A DNA stretch of 18,929 nucleotides, taken from the NCBI GenBank assembly GCA_036752465.1, contig DAIOSQ010000026.1, forward strand, positions 1 through 18,929, in the 5' to 3' direction. Positions within the stretch are counted from its first letter, which is position 1; the number at the start of each line of letters is the position of its first letter. The notes below the pieces were generated by a model, which searched no databases, was not told where the DNA came from, and worked only from the letters and a program-made list of their open reading frames with translations. This DNA is from DAIOSQ01 sp036752465 (GTDB lineage: Bacteria > Pseudomonadota > Gammaproteobacteria > Legionellales > Legionellaceae). Of this stretch, positions 8,016 through 16,068 are shown one piece after another. Both the position numbers and the translations under genes were made by a program.

Positions 8016-10616
8016 ATGAAAATGATGAAAACGAGAGAGATTAGACAAACATTTATTGATTATTTCGGCCAAAAAGGTCATCAAGTGGTGCCTTCTTCTT
8101 CTCTGGTGCCTATAGATGACCCAAGTTTATTATTCACCAATGCAGGTATGAACCAATTTAAAGATACGTTTTTGGGTTTACAAGCGCGTGAATATACGCG
8201 CGCCGCAAGTGTGCAGCGTTGTTTGCGTGCGGGTGGCAAACATAATGATTTAGAAAATGTGGGCTACACCGCACGCCATCATACTTTTTTTGAAATGCTA
8301 GGAAACTTTAGTTTTGGCGATTATTTTAAGCATGAGGCCATAACCTATGCTTGGAAATTTTTAACCGAAGTTTTGCAGTTACCACAAGAAAAATTATGGA
8401 TCACGGTATACCAGGATGATGATGAAGCAGCGGACATTTGGCTCAAACACGTGGGGGTATCTGCCGCGCGTTTTTCACGCTGTGGCGAAAAAGATAATTT
8501 TTGGTCAATGGGGGATACTGGCCCGTGCGGACCGTGTAGTGAAATATTTTATGATCATGGTGCGGACATTGCCGGTGGTCCTCCTGGTTCTGCGACAGCG
8601 GATGGCGATCGATATATTGAAATCTGGAATCTGGTGTTTATGCAGTACAATCGGGATAAACAAGGGCAGTTAACCCCTTTGCCGCAACCTTCGGTGGATA
8701 CCGGTATGGGGCTAGAACGGATTGCCGCCGTGGTGCAAGGGGTGCATAACAATTACGATATTGATGATTTCCAGGCTATTATTGGTGCCATTGCCGCAAA
8801 AGTGCCGGAAAAAAATCGGCAACATGCATCTTTTAGAGTAATAGCAGACCATATTCGTGCCTGTGCATGTTTAATTGCTGATGGAGTTTCTCCTAGCAAT
8901 GAAGGTCGTGGCTACGTGCTCAGACGGATTATTCGACGAGCGGTCAGACATGGCTATCAGCTGGGGTTGGCAGTGCCTTTTTTTGCTGAGCTAGTCGTGC
9001 CAGTGATTGAAGTTATGGGTGAAGCTTATCCAATTTTGGTTGCTGAACAGAGCAATATTGAACGCGTACTGCACACTGAAGAAACTCAGTTCGCCCGAAC
9101 ATTAGCTGTGGGACTCGGGTTGCTAGAAGAACAATTAATGTCTTTATCAGAAAAAGTGATTCCAGGCGAGGTGTTGTTTAAATTGTATGACACCTATGGG
9201 TTTCCATTGGATTTAACCGCGGATATTGCAAGAGAGCGTGGTTATAGCATTGATGAGGTTGGGTTTAATACGCACATGCAGGCACAACGTCAACAATCAC
9301 AAGCGCATAGCCAATTTCAAGCACATGTTACCCATCCCCAACATATTGATGAAAGCTCAGTTTTTCATGGGTACGAAAAACATACGTGTCCAAGCAAAGT
9401 TACGGCCATCATCTATAATAATAATAAAGTCGATCACATAACAACAAAAGGTATAAAAGTGGGGATCGTATTGCAGGAGACGCCATTTTACGCAGAAAGC
9501 GGCGGTCAAGTTGGCGACCAGGGGCGGATCACGCGAGACGAATCTGTATTTCTGGTCGCAGACACTCAGCAGGTAGGTCAAGCCATAGTGCATTATGGTG
9601 AATTGCTTAGCGGTTCTTTCGCGGTTGAGGATCAGGTGACAGCGGCAATTGATCAAGAAAGACGCGCTGCTGTCCGTCGTCATCATACCGCCACCCACCT
9701 ATTACACGCTGCACTAAAACAAATGCTTGGATCACACGTTCAGCAAAAAGGCTCACTGGTAGAAGCAACACGGGCACGTTTTGATTTTTCTCACGGTCAA
9801 GCGTTAACGGCTATTGAATTGCAGACAATAGAATCTGTGATCAATGAAAAAATTCAAGCCAATATCCCGGTCGTGACCGAGGTTATGCGTCTTGAGGAGG
9901 CTAACCAGAGCGGAGCCATGGCATTGTTTAATGAAAAATATGCCGATGTGGTGCGGGTGTTATCGGTTGGCACGTTTTCCAAAGAGTTGTGTGGTGGCAC
10001 ACATGTGCAACGCTGTGGTGATATTGGCTTATTCAAAATCACCGCAGAGTACGGCGTAGCCAGTGGTGTGCGGCGGATTGAATTCGTCACCGGTCAAGCG
10101 GCACTTATATGGGTCAATCAGCAGTTAACCCAATTAGATGAATTGGCTAAAATGTTAAAAACTTCTCCGCATTCAGCTGTAGACAAGCTTGCCCAGTGTT
10201 TGCACGACAGCAAACAGCAAGAAAAAGCCTTACATCGCGCGCAGCAAGCATTGCAGACGCAATCCAGCCAAGCCTTATTGCAAGCCGCAGAAACCCATGG
10301 GCGATTGACGTTGCTGATCAAACAGTTGGGTGAGCAAAATATGGGTGAGCTTAGAAAAATCCTGGACCAATTGAAGTCAGCTCTGACAGACGCGGTGATT
10401 GTATTATTCGCAATCCATGGTGATAAAATCAATGTGATCGCTGGTGTGAGTCCTGCGCTACTTGACCGCGGCGTGCCGGATGCTGCGACGCTGGTACGCT
10501 TGTTGTGCGGCAAAGGTGGCGGCCGTGATGATATGGCACAAGGTGGGGGGGAGCTTCCCGAGGATTTATCTAACAAACTAGAGCAGATCAAAGCAATGGT
10601 GCTGGCAAAGGCTTGA
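8016..10616 (+). CDS. alaS: Alanyl-tRNA synthetase (class II)
   Basis: AlaRS charges tRNA-Ala and clears Ser- or Gly-mischarged tRNA. The 866-residue product has the usual length. The catalytic domain opens with EIRQTFIDYFGQKGHQVVPS and has RHHTFFEMLGNFSFGDYF near residues 88-105 (motif 2) and GMGLERIA near 230 (motif 3). The editing domain has zinc-binding HHTATH around residue 556-561 and CGGTH around 658-662. The C-Ala domain contains GKGGGRDDMAQGGG near 831-845. A run of four Asn near residue 470 comes from a TAA/ATA-rich microsatellite, and a G7 run lies at 10546-10552. The start at 8016 is 1 bp after recX; ATGs at 8022 and 8025 are alternatives, with no ribosome site clearly favouring one. 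It is probably cotranscribed with recA-recX. Confidence 0.97.
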   Translation: MKMMKTREIRQTFIDYFGQKGHQVVPSSSLVPIDDPSLLFTNAGMNQFKDTFLGLQAREYTRAASVQRCLRAGGKHNDLENVGYTARHHTFFEMLGNFSFGDYFKHEAITYAWKFLTEVLQLPQEKLWITVYQDDDEAADIWLKHVGVSAARFSRCGEKDNFWSMGDTGPCGPCSEIFYDHGADIAGGPPGSATADGDRYIEIWNLVFMQYNRDKQGQLTPLPQPSVDTGMGLERIAAVVQGVHNNYDIDDFQAIIGAIAAKVPEKNRQHASFRVIADHIRACACLIADGVSPSNEGRGYVLRRIIRRAVRHGYQLGLAVPFFAELVVPVIEVMGEAYPILVAEQSNIERVLHTEETQFARTLAVGLGLLEEQLMSLSEKVIPGEVLFKLYDTYGFPLDLTADIARERGYSIDEVGFNTHMQAQRQQSQAHSQFQAHVTHPQHIDESSVFHGYEKHTCPSKVTAIIYNNNKVDHITTKGIKVGIVLQETPFYAESGGQVGDQGRITRDESVFLVADTQQVGQAIVHYGELLSGSFAVEDQVTAAIDQERRAAVRRHHTATHLLHAALKQMLGSHVQQKGSLVEATRARFDFSHGQALTAIELQTIESVINEKIQANIPVVTEVMRLEEANQSGAMALFNEKYADVVRVLSVGTFSKELCGGTHVQRCGDIGLFKITAEYGVASGVRRIEFVTGQAALIWVNQQLTQLDELAKMLKTSPHSAVDKLAQCLHDSKQQEKALHRAQQALQTQSSQALLQAAETHGRLTLLIKQLGEQNMGELRKILDQLKSALTDAVIVLFAIHGDKINVIAGVSPALLDRGVPDAATLVRLLCGKGGGRDDMAQGGGELPEDLSNKLEQIKAMVLAKA

Positions 10617-10667
10617 CGATGATAACTGACTGTGCAAGATCCGCGATACAACAGAAGAGGTGCTGAG

Positions 10668-11927
10668 ATGGCATTATTGGTGAAAAAATTTGGGGGCACA
10701 TCCCTTGGGACCCTTGAACGGATCAATCAAGCAGCTGATATTGTGGCAACTGCGAAACATGCTGGGCATGATATCGTCGTCGTCGTCTCAGCAATGAGCG
10801 GTGAAACCGATAGACTGATTCACTTAGCTCATCAAATGTCTGAAGCGCCTGATGATCGTGAATATGCCGCTTTGGTTGCTACTGGGGAGCAGGTATCGAT
10901 GGCCCTTTTGGCTATGGCTCTGATTAACCGAGGTGTGCCAGCACGCTCGTATACGGGTGGACAAGCGCGAATTTTGACGTGTAGTCAGTATAAAAAAGCC
11001 AGGATTCAATCGATTGATACCCATCCGATGCTAGAAGACCTCAAGCAGGGGAAGGTGGTAGTGATTGCTGGTTTTCAGGGGGTTGATCAAGCGGGCAATC
11101 TGACTACATTAGGACGTGGCGGCTCTGATACGACCGCGGTTGCAATTGCATCGGCCTTGCATGCCGATGAATGTCAGATTTATACCGATGTTGACGGCGT
11201 ATACACCACCGACCCACGAGTGGTACCCAATGCTAAGCGTCTCGAGCGCGTAACCTTTGAAGAAATGCTGGAGTTGGCGAGCTTAGGCGCAAAAGTATTG
11301 CAATTTCGTGCGGTTGAGTTTGCCGGAAAATTTAAGATTCCGTTGCGGGTGCTGTCCTCTGATGCTGAGGGACCAGGAACCTTAGTCACCTACCAGCGAG
11401 CTGATAATATGGAATCACCTTTGGTCACGGGGATTGCTTTCAGCCGCAATGAAGCCAAAGTATTGATTTTGGGCATTCCGGATGCTCCCGGTGTAACATC
11501 CAGGATATTATCTGAACTCAGTGGTCTTGGTGTGAATGTTGATATGATTGTTCAGCATTTAACCGACAATCATCGTGCTGACTTTATGTTTACGGTACAT
11601 CGTGATGAATACATGCTGAGCATGAGACATTTACAAAAAATCGCGCACCAGTTACATGCGCAAGATGTGGTGGGCGTTGAGCATTTATCTAAATTGTCAG
11701 TGGTAGGGTCGGGTCTAAAAAGCCATCCAGAAGTCGCTTCGATTGTGTTTCAAACCTTGGCCTCATTGGATGTTAACATTCAATTGATTGCCACTTCAGA
11801 AATTAAAATTTCGGTATTAATCAGTGAGACCATGCTGGATGAGGGTGTGCGGGCATTGCATAAAGCTTTCCGTTTGGCTGGCGAAGTGCTAGATGAATCT
11901 CTGGAAACTGCGACCTTGCAGTCATGA
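10668..11927 (+). CDS. lysC: Aspartate kinase
   Basis: Aspartokinase phosphorylates aspartate, the first step to lysine, threonine, methionine and diaminopimelate for peptidoglycan. The 419-residue product begins MALLVKKFGGTS, with the nucleotide-binding KFGGTS at 7-12; VATGEQVSMALLA and TLGRGGSDTTAVAIA follow in the kinase domain, and two ACT regulatory domains lie in residues about 265-410. ACT domains usually bind lysine or threonine as feedback inhibitors. I chose the ATG at 10668 because AGAGG lies about 8 bases before it; a GTG at 10632 in frame would add 12 unlikely residues. The gene follows alaS by 51 bp without a visible promoter or terminator, so it looks like the last gene of the recA operon. 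An internal ATG at 11409 matches the beta-subunit start position of some aspartokinases. Confidence 0.96.
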   Translation: MALLVKKFGGTSLGTLERINQAADIVATAKHAGHDIVVVVSAMSGETDRLIHLAHQMSEAPDDREYAALVATGEQVSMALLAMALINRGVPARSYTGGQARILTCSQYKKARIQSIDTHPMLEDLKQGKVVVIAGFQGVDQAGNLTTLGRGGSDTTAVAIASALHADECQIYTDVDGVYTTDPRVVPNAKRLERVTFEEMLELASLGAKVLQFRAVEFAGKFKIPLRVLSSDAEGPGTLVTYQRADNMESPLVTGIAFSRNEAKVLILGIPDAPGVTSRILSELSGLGVNVDMIVQHLTDNHRADFMFTVHRDEYMLSMRHLQKIAHQLHAQDVVGVEHLSKLSVVGSGLKSHPEVASIVFQTLASLDVNIQLIATSEIKISVLISETMLDEGVRALHKAFRLAGEVLDESLETATLQS

Positions 11928-11981
11928 AGATGTTGCTGGTAGAGGTTTTTGGCCTATTCGCATGATCAACAAAGCCTTGGC

Positions 11982-12008
11982 TTGCAAAAAAAAATATTGT
12001 GCTATAAT
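11982..12008 (+). promoter_or_regulatory. Extended -10 promoter with an A9 tract in the spacer
   Basis: TATAAT (12003-12008) is a perfect -10 and is preceded by TGC, giving an extended -10. TTGCAA (11982-11987) is a plausible -35, but the spacer is only 15 bp. Nine A residues (11986-11994) run from the -35 into the spacer. The start point would be near 12015, about 33 bases before the next gene. Confidence 0.6.
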
Positions 12009-12047
12009 TGAAAAACAAGATCATAAAATGCAAGGAAGCGTGACCAG

Positions 12048-12779
12048 ATGCCAAGCCGTTCACGACAGGAATTGCGACTTATACTTGAGCATTGTATCGT
12101 GGCTAACCCATCAAGGGAACGCGTGTCCACAAGAGCGGATTCCCATGCAGATTTCATAAATGCCGGTATTGTTGATCAAAAACCTTACCAACTGCATCTT
12201 GACCCGAACTGCTTTTTATATCGACTCTACGATCAGAGGAAACTCGATGGCGCGCGGCGGGCTGATCATTCGGTGAAGCAATTGTATAGTTTTTTTGAGT
12301 TTAGTGTGCCCCGCGCTACACATAAAAATACTCTGCCAGATGATCGCTACACGTATTATATCTCAGGCAAAGGTACGGTTTATCTGATTCGTTCTGAAGA
12401 GTTACATACGTTGATGCTCACAAAACCGCCAAAGTCACGTGAGGTGCTGTGTGCTGGCCATGTTGATGTCAAAGATGGCAAAATCAATCAGATAGATCAC
12501 CTGTACAACATATATCCGGAAAAAAATCTGTATTATTCCTGTGTGTATCTCTTTAACAAAGGTTATATCGAAAGCTGTTGTGATGTAATTGCGCAAGAAC
12601 ATGGCCAAAAATTGCAACAATATTTAACCGAATCGCCTTGTCGTCAAGAATATACACAATTGCAACAACGAGCTTTGCGAGCAATGATTAAAAGAGAGGC
12701 GGCCCACGATCAGCCTACGGTCACTGCACAACTTGGACAAGTCATTGAAAATCTGAAGTCTATGTGGCGTAAACCCTGA
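12048..12779 (+). CDS. Hypothetical protein with a diverged effector-family-like motif
   Basis: I do not recognise this 243-residue protein as a named family. It has no signal peptide or membrane helix, so it is predicted soluble. The centre (about 100-175) runs YTYYISGKGTVYLI, then CAGHVDVKDGKINQID (135-150) and NIYPEKN. This resembles a pattern I associate with many Legionellales hypotheticals and effector-like proteins: a strand with a small residue and AGxIxVxxGKI, then SGHYxP. Here the SGHY part is replaced by YNIYPE, so any membership is diverged and uncertain. The last 60 residues are helical and charged. ATG at 12048 follows AAGGAA by about 10 bases. It has its own strong-looking promoter, 120 bp after lysC, where csrA stands in many gammaproteobacteria. 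Function is unknown. Confidence 0.75.
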   Translation: MPSRSRQELRLILEHCIVANPSRERVSTRADSHADFINAGIVDQKPYQLHLDPNCFLYRLYDQRKLDGARRADHSVKQLYSFFEFSVPRATHKNTLPDDRYTYYISGKGTVYLIRSEELHTLMLTKPPKSREVLCAGHVDVKDGKINQIDHLYNIYPEKNLYYSCVYLFNKGYIESCCDVIAQEHGQKLQQYLTESPCRQEYTQLQQRALRAMIKREAAHDQPTVTAQLGQVIENLKSMWRKP

Positions 12780-12955
12780 ATGCTGTCGCCGTGCTGCAGT
12801 AAAAGAAAATCAAGTACAATGTTTACGAAAGCCTAATATAAAATTAAAATGAATGAGTGCTAGCGGAGGGTATGACTTGCTTCACGATTGCCAGAGGCCT
12901 ACATCTTCATGTGGGATGGTTAAATACTGATAATAATTAATACGTAAGGATAGTT
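12780..12955. other. Intergenic gap without a clear element
   Basis: The 176 bp between the post-lysC orphan and the small membrane protein gene hold several A/T-rich -10-like words (TAATAT, TACATC) without a convincing -35 partner. A 22-codon open frame (12872-12940) with a poorly spaced GGAGGG in front is the only other item. No terminator hairpin is apparent. Confidence 0.4.
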
Positions 12956-13156
12956 ATGCATCGAGACTTGATGAATTTATGTGCCATGTTAATTATGTTT
13001 AGTGTGGTTCTTTGGTTCATTAATCTGACATTACCGTTGCCAAGACCTATCAAACGAATGCTGGTTTTTATCGGTGCTGTCGTCTATATCATGTATGTGT
13101 TGCAGTTCATCGGTATTATCCATAAAGTGCTGCCTGCAATTAATTTGATTACCTAG
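12956..13156 (+). CDS. Small two-helix membrane protein, Thivi_2564-like
   Basis: The 66-residue product has two hydrophobic segments, about residues 5-27 and 34-56, joined by a short turn, PLPRPIKRM (27-35). A WxIN word before a Pro-rich basic turn and a second helix rich in Val, Ile and Tyr fit the small membrane proteins annotated as the Thivi_2564 family in gammaproteobacteria; this is recognition from memory and only moderately sure. The positive charge in the turn suggests that both ends lie outside the cytoplasm. AAGGATAG is well placed about 6 bases before the ATG, which supports real translation. No function is known to me. It lies 170 bp upstream of msbA on the same strand but is separated from it by the msbA promoter. 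Confidence 0.75.
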   Translation: MHRDLMNLCAMLIMFSVVLWFINLTLPLPRPIKRMLVFIGAVVYIMYVLQFIGIIHKVLPAINLIT

Positions 13157-13261
13157 TAAACAGCCAAAAGATAGCTGAGGATGGCAAGCTCTATCCAAAG
13201 CAACTGCTCCTGGTTATGGAATGATGTGTTAGCAGTCGAGACTCTGGTGAATACATCATCA

Positions 13262-13290
13262 TTGGCACACGCCCTAATAAGTAGTAGAAT
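13262..13290 (+). promoter_or_regulatory. Predicted sigma70 promoter of the msbA-lpxK operon
   Basis: TTGGCA (13262-13267) and TAGAAT (13285-13290) are 17 bp apart, each with 5 of 6 consensus bases. Transcription would start near 13297, leaving about 30 bases before the msbA ATG. Confidence 0.65.
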
Positions 13291-13326
13291 TTGGTTCCAA
13301 TTGCCTTCGAGGTGTTCTTTTTATCA

Positions 13327-15093
13327 ATGAAAAAAAAATATAATGGCCGAGCATTAGCGTTGTGTGGCCGCCTTGCCGTATATGTCAAGCCATTTTGGTT
13401 GGTGTTAGTATTGGGGTTAGTAGCGAATATTGTCTACTCTTTGATAGATGCAGGGTTCACGTATATGATGCGGCCTTTTTTGGACAAAGGGTTCGTGCAT
13501 GTCGATCTGCGCTTCATTAGGCATATTCCTTGGATCGTGTTGTTTGGTATTACCGCGCGTGGTTTGGTTAACTCGCTAGGCAATTATTGTATGACTTGGG
13601 TAGCGCGTGCATTAGTTAATGTCTTACGACAAAAAGTTTTTTTGCATATACTAAAACTTCCTGCAGATCATTATGATCAAGCCTCTTCGGGGGAATTGCT
13701 GTCAAAAATTCTTTATGATGTGGAGCAAGTGGCTCAAGTCAGCGCCGACGCCTTGACGGATTTTGTTCAAAACACCTGTTTGATTATTGGTTTATTGACT
13801 GTGATGTTGTTGATATGTTGGCAGCTTTCGCTCATGTTTTTGCTTACCGTTCCATTTATTGCTCTTGTTGTTAACTACACAAGCAAAAGAGTGCGGCGTA
13901 TCAGTCACAAGGTGCAAAAAAGCATGGGTGATGTGACCGAAATTACCAGTGAAGTGATTGATGGCTATCGTGTCGTGCGAGTTTTCGGTGGTGAAAACTA
14001 CGAAATTGATAAATTTCAAGTAGCTACTGAAAAATCAAGAGTTAATGATATGAAAGTGGCTATCAGTAAAGCCATTAATGTCTCTGGGGTGCAAATTATT
14101 ATCGCCATAGGTATTGCCGGGATTATTTTGGTGGCAATTAATCTGGCAGCAGTTATTACGGTGTCTGCAGGCTCTTTTTTAGCGATTATTGCCGCTATGT
14201 TGCAACTCATCAAACCCATGAAAACACTGACGACCTTGAATGCGACAATTCAGCGTGGTTTGGCGGGTGCAGAAAGTGTTTTTAATTTATTACAGCAACC
14301 GCTTGAGTCTGCACAAGGTACCGTGTTGCCTGTAAGAGCACGTGGTGATATTTGCTTTGAGCAGGTTTCGTTTGCTTATCGTGACGGCAAAGCTGTGTTG
14401 AATGATGTCAGTTTTGCGATCAAGGCTGGTCAAACAGTTGCGTTGGTGGGGCATTCAGGGAGTGGCAAAAGTACAATTGCCAGTTTATTGCCGCGATTTT
14501 ATGCAGTCAAAAGTGGCAGAATTTTATTGGATGGGGTGTCAATTGCTGATATTGAGCTCAAATCGCTCAGACAACAAATGGCACTGGTGAGTCAGCATGT
14601 CACGCTATTCAATGACACGATTGCCAAAAATATTGCTTATGGTTGCGCAGAAGTATCACAGCAGGCGCTTGAGAATGCAGCCAAATTGGCGTATGCCCAT
14701 GAATTTATCTGCAAATTACCCCTTGGCTACGAAACACGCATTGGGGAAAATGGGGTACTGCTGTCTGGTGGACAAAGGCAAAGACTAGCCATTGCCAGAG
14801 CTATTCTAAAAAACGCGCCCATTTTGATTTTGGACGAAGCTACCTCCGCGTTAGATAACGAGTCAGAGCACTATATCCAGAGAGCGCTGGAGCGTGGCAT
14901 GCAAAATCGCACCACTCTGGTGATTGCGCATCGATTATCGACTATCCGCCAAGCCGATACTATCTTGGTGTTGCAACAAGGACATATCATCGAACAAGGT
15001 ACACACCAGGCACTATTCGCGCGCAAAGGTGCGTATTACAGGTTGTATCAAGGACAAGCACAGACTGAAGCATTGTCTGATATGGTGGTATAA
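13327..15093 (+). CDS. msbA: Lipid A export ABC transporter MsbA (permease-ATPase)
   Basis: MsbA is a homodimeric ABC exporter in the inner membrane that flips lipid A-core to the periplasmic leaflet. The 588-residue product (E. coli 582) has the six-helix transmembrane domain in residues about 20-315 and the ATPase after 340: Walker A GHSGSGKST (375-383), Q-loop VSQ (421-423), signature LSGGQ (479-483), Walker B ILILDEATSALD (499-510), H-loop IAHRLST (533-539). The adjoining lpxK supports MsbA over a peptide exporter. The frame continues upstream to a TTG at 13291, but that lies beside the promoter -10, so I take the ATG at 13327. GAGGTG is about 13 bases from it, rather far; a GTG at 13312 is another candidate. 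Nine A residues (13330-13338) follow the ATG. The stop overlaps the lpxK ATG by one base. Confidence 0.96.
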   Translation: MKKKYNGRALALCGRLAVYVKPFWLVLVLGLVANIVYSLIDAGFTYMMRPFLDKGFVHVDLRFIRHIPWIVLFGITARGLVNSLGNYCMTWVARALVNVLRQKVFLHILKLPADHYDQASSGELLSKILYDVEQVAQVSADALTDFVQNTCLIIGLLTVMLLICWQLSLMFLLTVPFIALVVNYTSKRVRRISHKVQKSMGDVTEITSEVIDGYRVVRVFGGENYEIDKFQVATEKSRVNDMKVAISKAINVSGVQIIIAIGIAGIILVAINLAAVITVSAGSFLAIIAAMLQLIKPMKTLTTLNATIQRGLAGAESVFNLLQQPLESAQGTVLPVRARGDICFEQVSFAYRDGKAVLNDVSFAIKAGQTVALVGHSGSGKSTIASLLPRFYAVKSGRILLDGVSIADIELKSLRQQMALVSQHVTLFNDTIAKNIAYGCAEVSQQALENAAKLAYAHEFICKLPLGYETRIGENGVLLSGGQRQRLAIARAILKNAPILILDEATSALDNESEHYIQRALERGMQNRTTLVIAHRLSTIRQADTILVLQQGHIIEQGTHQALFARKGAYYRLYQGQAQTEALSDMVV

Positions 15094-16067
15094 TGATACA
15101 TACTTGGATAGATAAATATTGGTACCAAAAACATGTTGTGCGATGGGGGTTATATCCTTTTGCATGGGGGTATCAAGCAATAAGTGTGTTGCGACGAGCG
15201 TGGTTACAACGTCGACAAATATCCTATCCAGTACCCTTGATTGTGGTGGGTAACCTAACAGTAGGCGGTGCAGGGAAAACCCCGCTGGTTATCGCTTTGG
15301 TGCAAGCGGCACAGGCTCGTGGACTAAAAGTAGGTGTAGTCAGCCGCGGCTATGGTGCTAGCCAGAATAGCACGCCAAGGTTGGTTACCGCGCAAGATGA
15401 CCCAAGACATGTGGGCGATGAACCTTTGCTGATTGTGCAAAAAACGCAGGTGCCTGTGGTCATCGCGAAAAAACGTAATGCCGCGGTGAGCTATTTACTA
15501 AGCCATCATCCTGTAGATATGATTATCAGTGACGATGGGTTACAACATTATCGTATGGGCAGAGCTATTGAGATAGCAGTGATTGATGGTCAAAGAGGTT
15601 TAGGTAATGGTTTGTGTCTGCCGGCTGGTCCGTTGCGTGAGCGTGCCAAACGTTTGCAACAGATGGACTTTGTGGTCGTTAATGGCGGCGGGTATTGTAC
15701 GGACAGTTATGTCATGCAAGTATTGCCAGAGCCGCTGGTACAGCTGTCCTCTGGAATTTTAGTCACGCTTGAGCAATTAGTACAGCCAGTGGCAGCTGTT
15801 GCAGGTATAGGTAACCCACAACGATTTTTTGCCCTGTTGCAGCAGATGGGGTTGCGCTATGTGCCATATATATTTGCCGATCACCATGTATTTTCAAGAA
15901 GCGAATTGGATCTGCAAGAGAAAATTATCGTTATGACAGAAAAAGACGCGATAAAATGCCGAACATTTGCGACAGAAAGTATGTACGTTTTACCTATAAG
16001 GTCTGAGCTGAGCGAGGCATTTTGGCAAGCATTTTGGTCACATGATAAACTACAAGGGTTGATTTGA
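15093..16067 (+). CDS. lpxK: Tetraacyldisaccharide 4'-kinase LpxK
   Basis: LpxK phosphorylates the 4' position of the tetraacyl disaccharide to make lipid IVA at the inner membrane. The 324-residue product has the usual length. An N-terminal amphipathic/hydrophobic stretch (about 10-35) is the membrane anchor region; GNLTVGGAGKTP (53-64) is the Walker A loop; VVSRGYG (82-88) and GDEP (108-111) are conserved; SDDGLQHYRM (146-155) carries the family's DDGLQH signature. The C-terminal part has AGIGNPQRFF (237-246), ADHHVF (262-267) and MTEKDAIKC (281-289). Its ATG shares one base with the msbA stop (TAATG), so the two are translationally coupled, the common arrangement in gammaproteobacteria. 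The next gene starts 1 bp after its stop. Confidence 0.97.
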   Translation: MIHTWIDKYWYQKHVVRWGLYPFAWGYQAISVLRRAWLQRRQISYPVPLIVVGNLTVGGAGKTPLVIALVQAAQARGLKVGVVSRGYGASQNSTPRLVTAQDDPRHVGDEPLLIVQKTQVPVVIAKKRNAAVSYLLSHHPVDMIISDDGLQHYRMGRAIEIAVIDGQRGLGNGLCLPAGPLRERAKRLQQMDFVVVNGGGYCTDSYVMQVLPEPLVQLSSGILVTLEQLVQPVAAVAGIGNPQRFFALLQQMGLRYVPYIFADHHVFSRSELDLQEKIIVMTEKDAIKCRTFATESMYVLPIRSELSEAFWQAFWSHDKLQGLI

Positions 16068-16068
16068 A

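Noticed and set aside
9410..9427. ATA/TAA microsatellite in alaS
   Set aside because: A short in-frame low-complexity stretch giving NNNN in a variable loop; no sign of instability or function.
9357..9698. 113-codon minus-strand frame inside alaS
   Set aside because: It is antisense to the conserved AlaRS editing-domain region and shows no family features.
10546..10552. G7 run in alaS as a phase-variation tract
   Set aside because: It encodes the conserved QGGGE of the C-Ala domain of an essential gene; the run is explained by Gly codons.
10118..10726. 202-codon minus-strand frame over the alaS 3' end and lysC start
   Set aside because: It is antisense to two well-supported genes, with Ser/Cys-rich, non-protein-like composition and no recognisable domain.
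11893..12159. 88-codon plus frame spanning the lysC end and the orphan gene start
   Set aside because: It overlaps lysC, crosses the extended -10 promoter and runs into the orphan gene in another frame, with no ribosome site.
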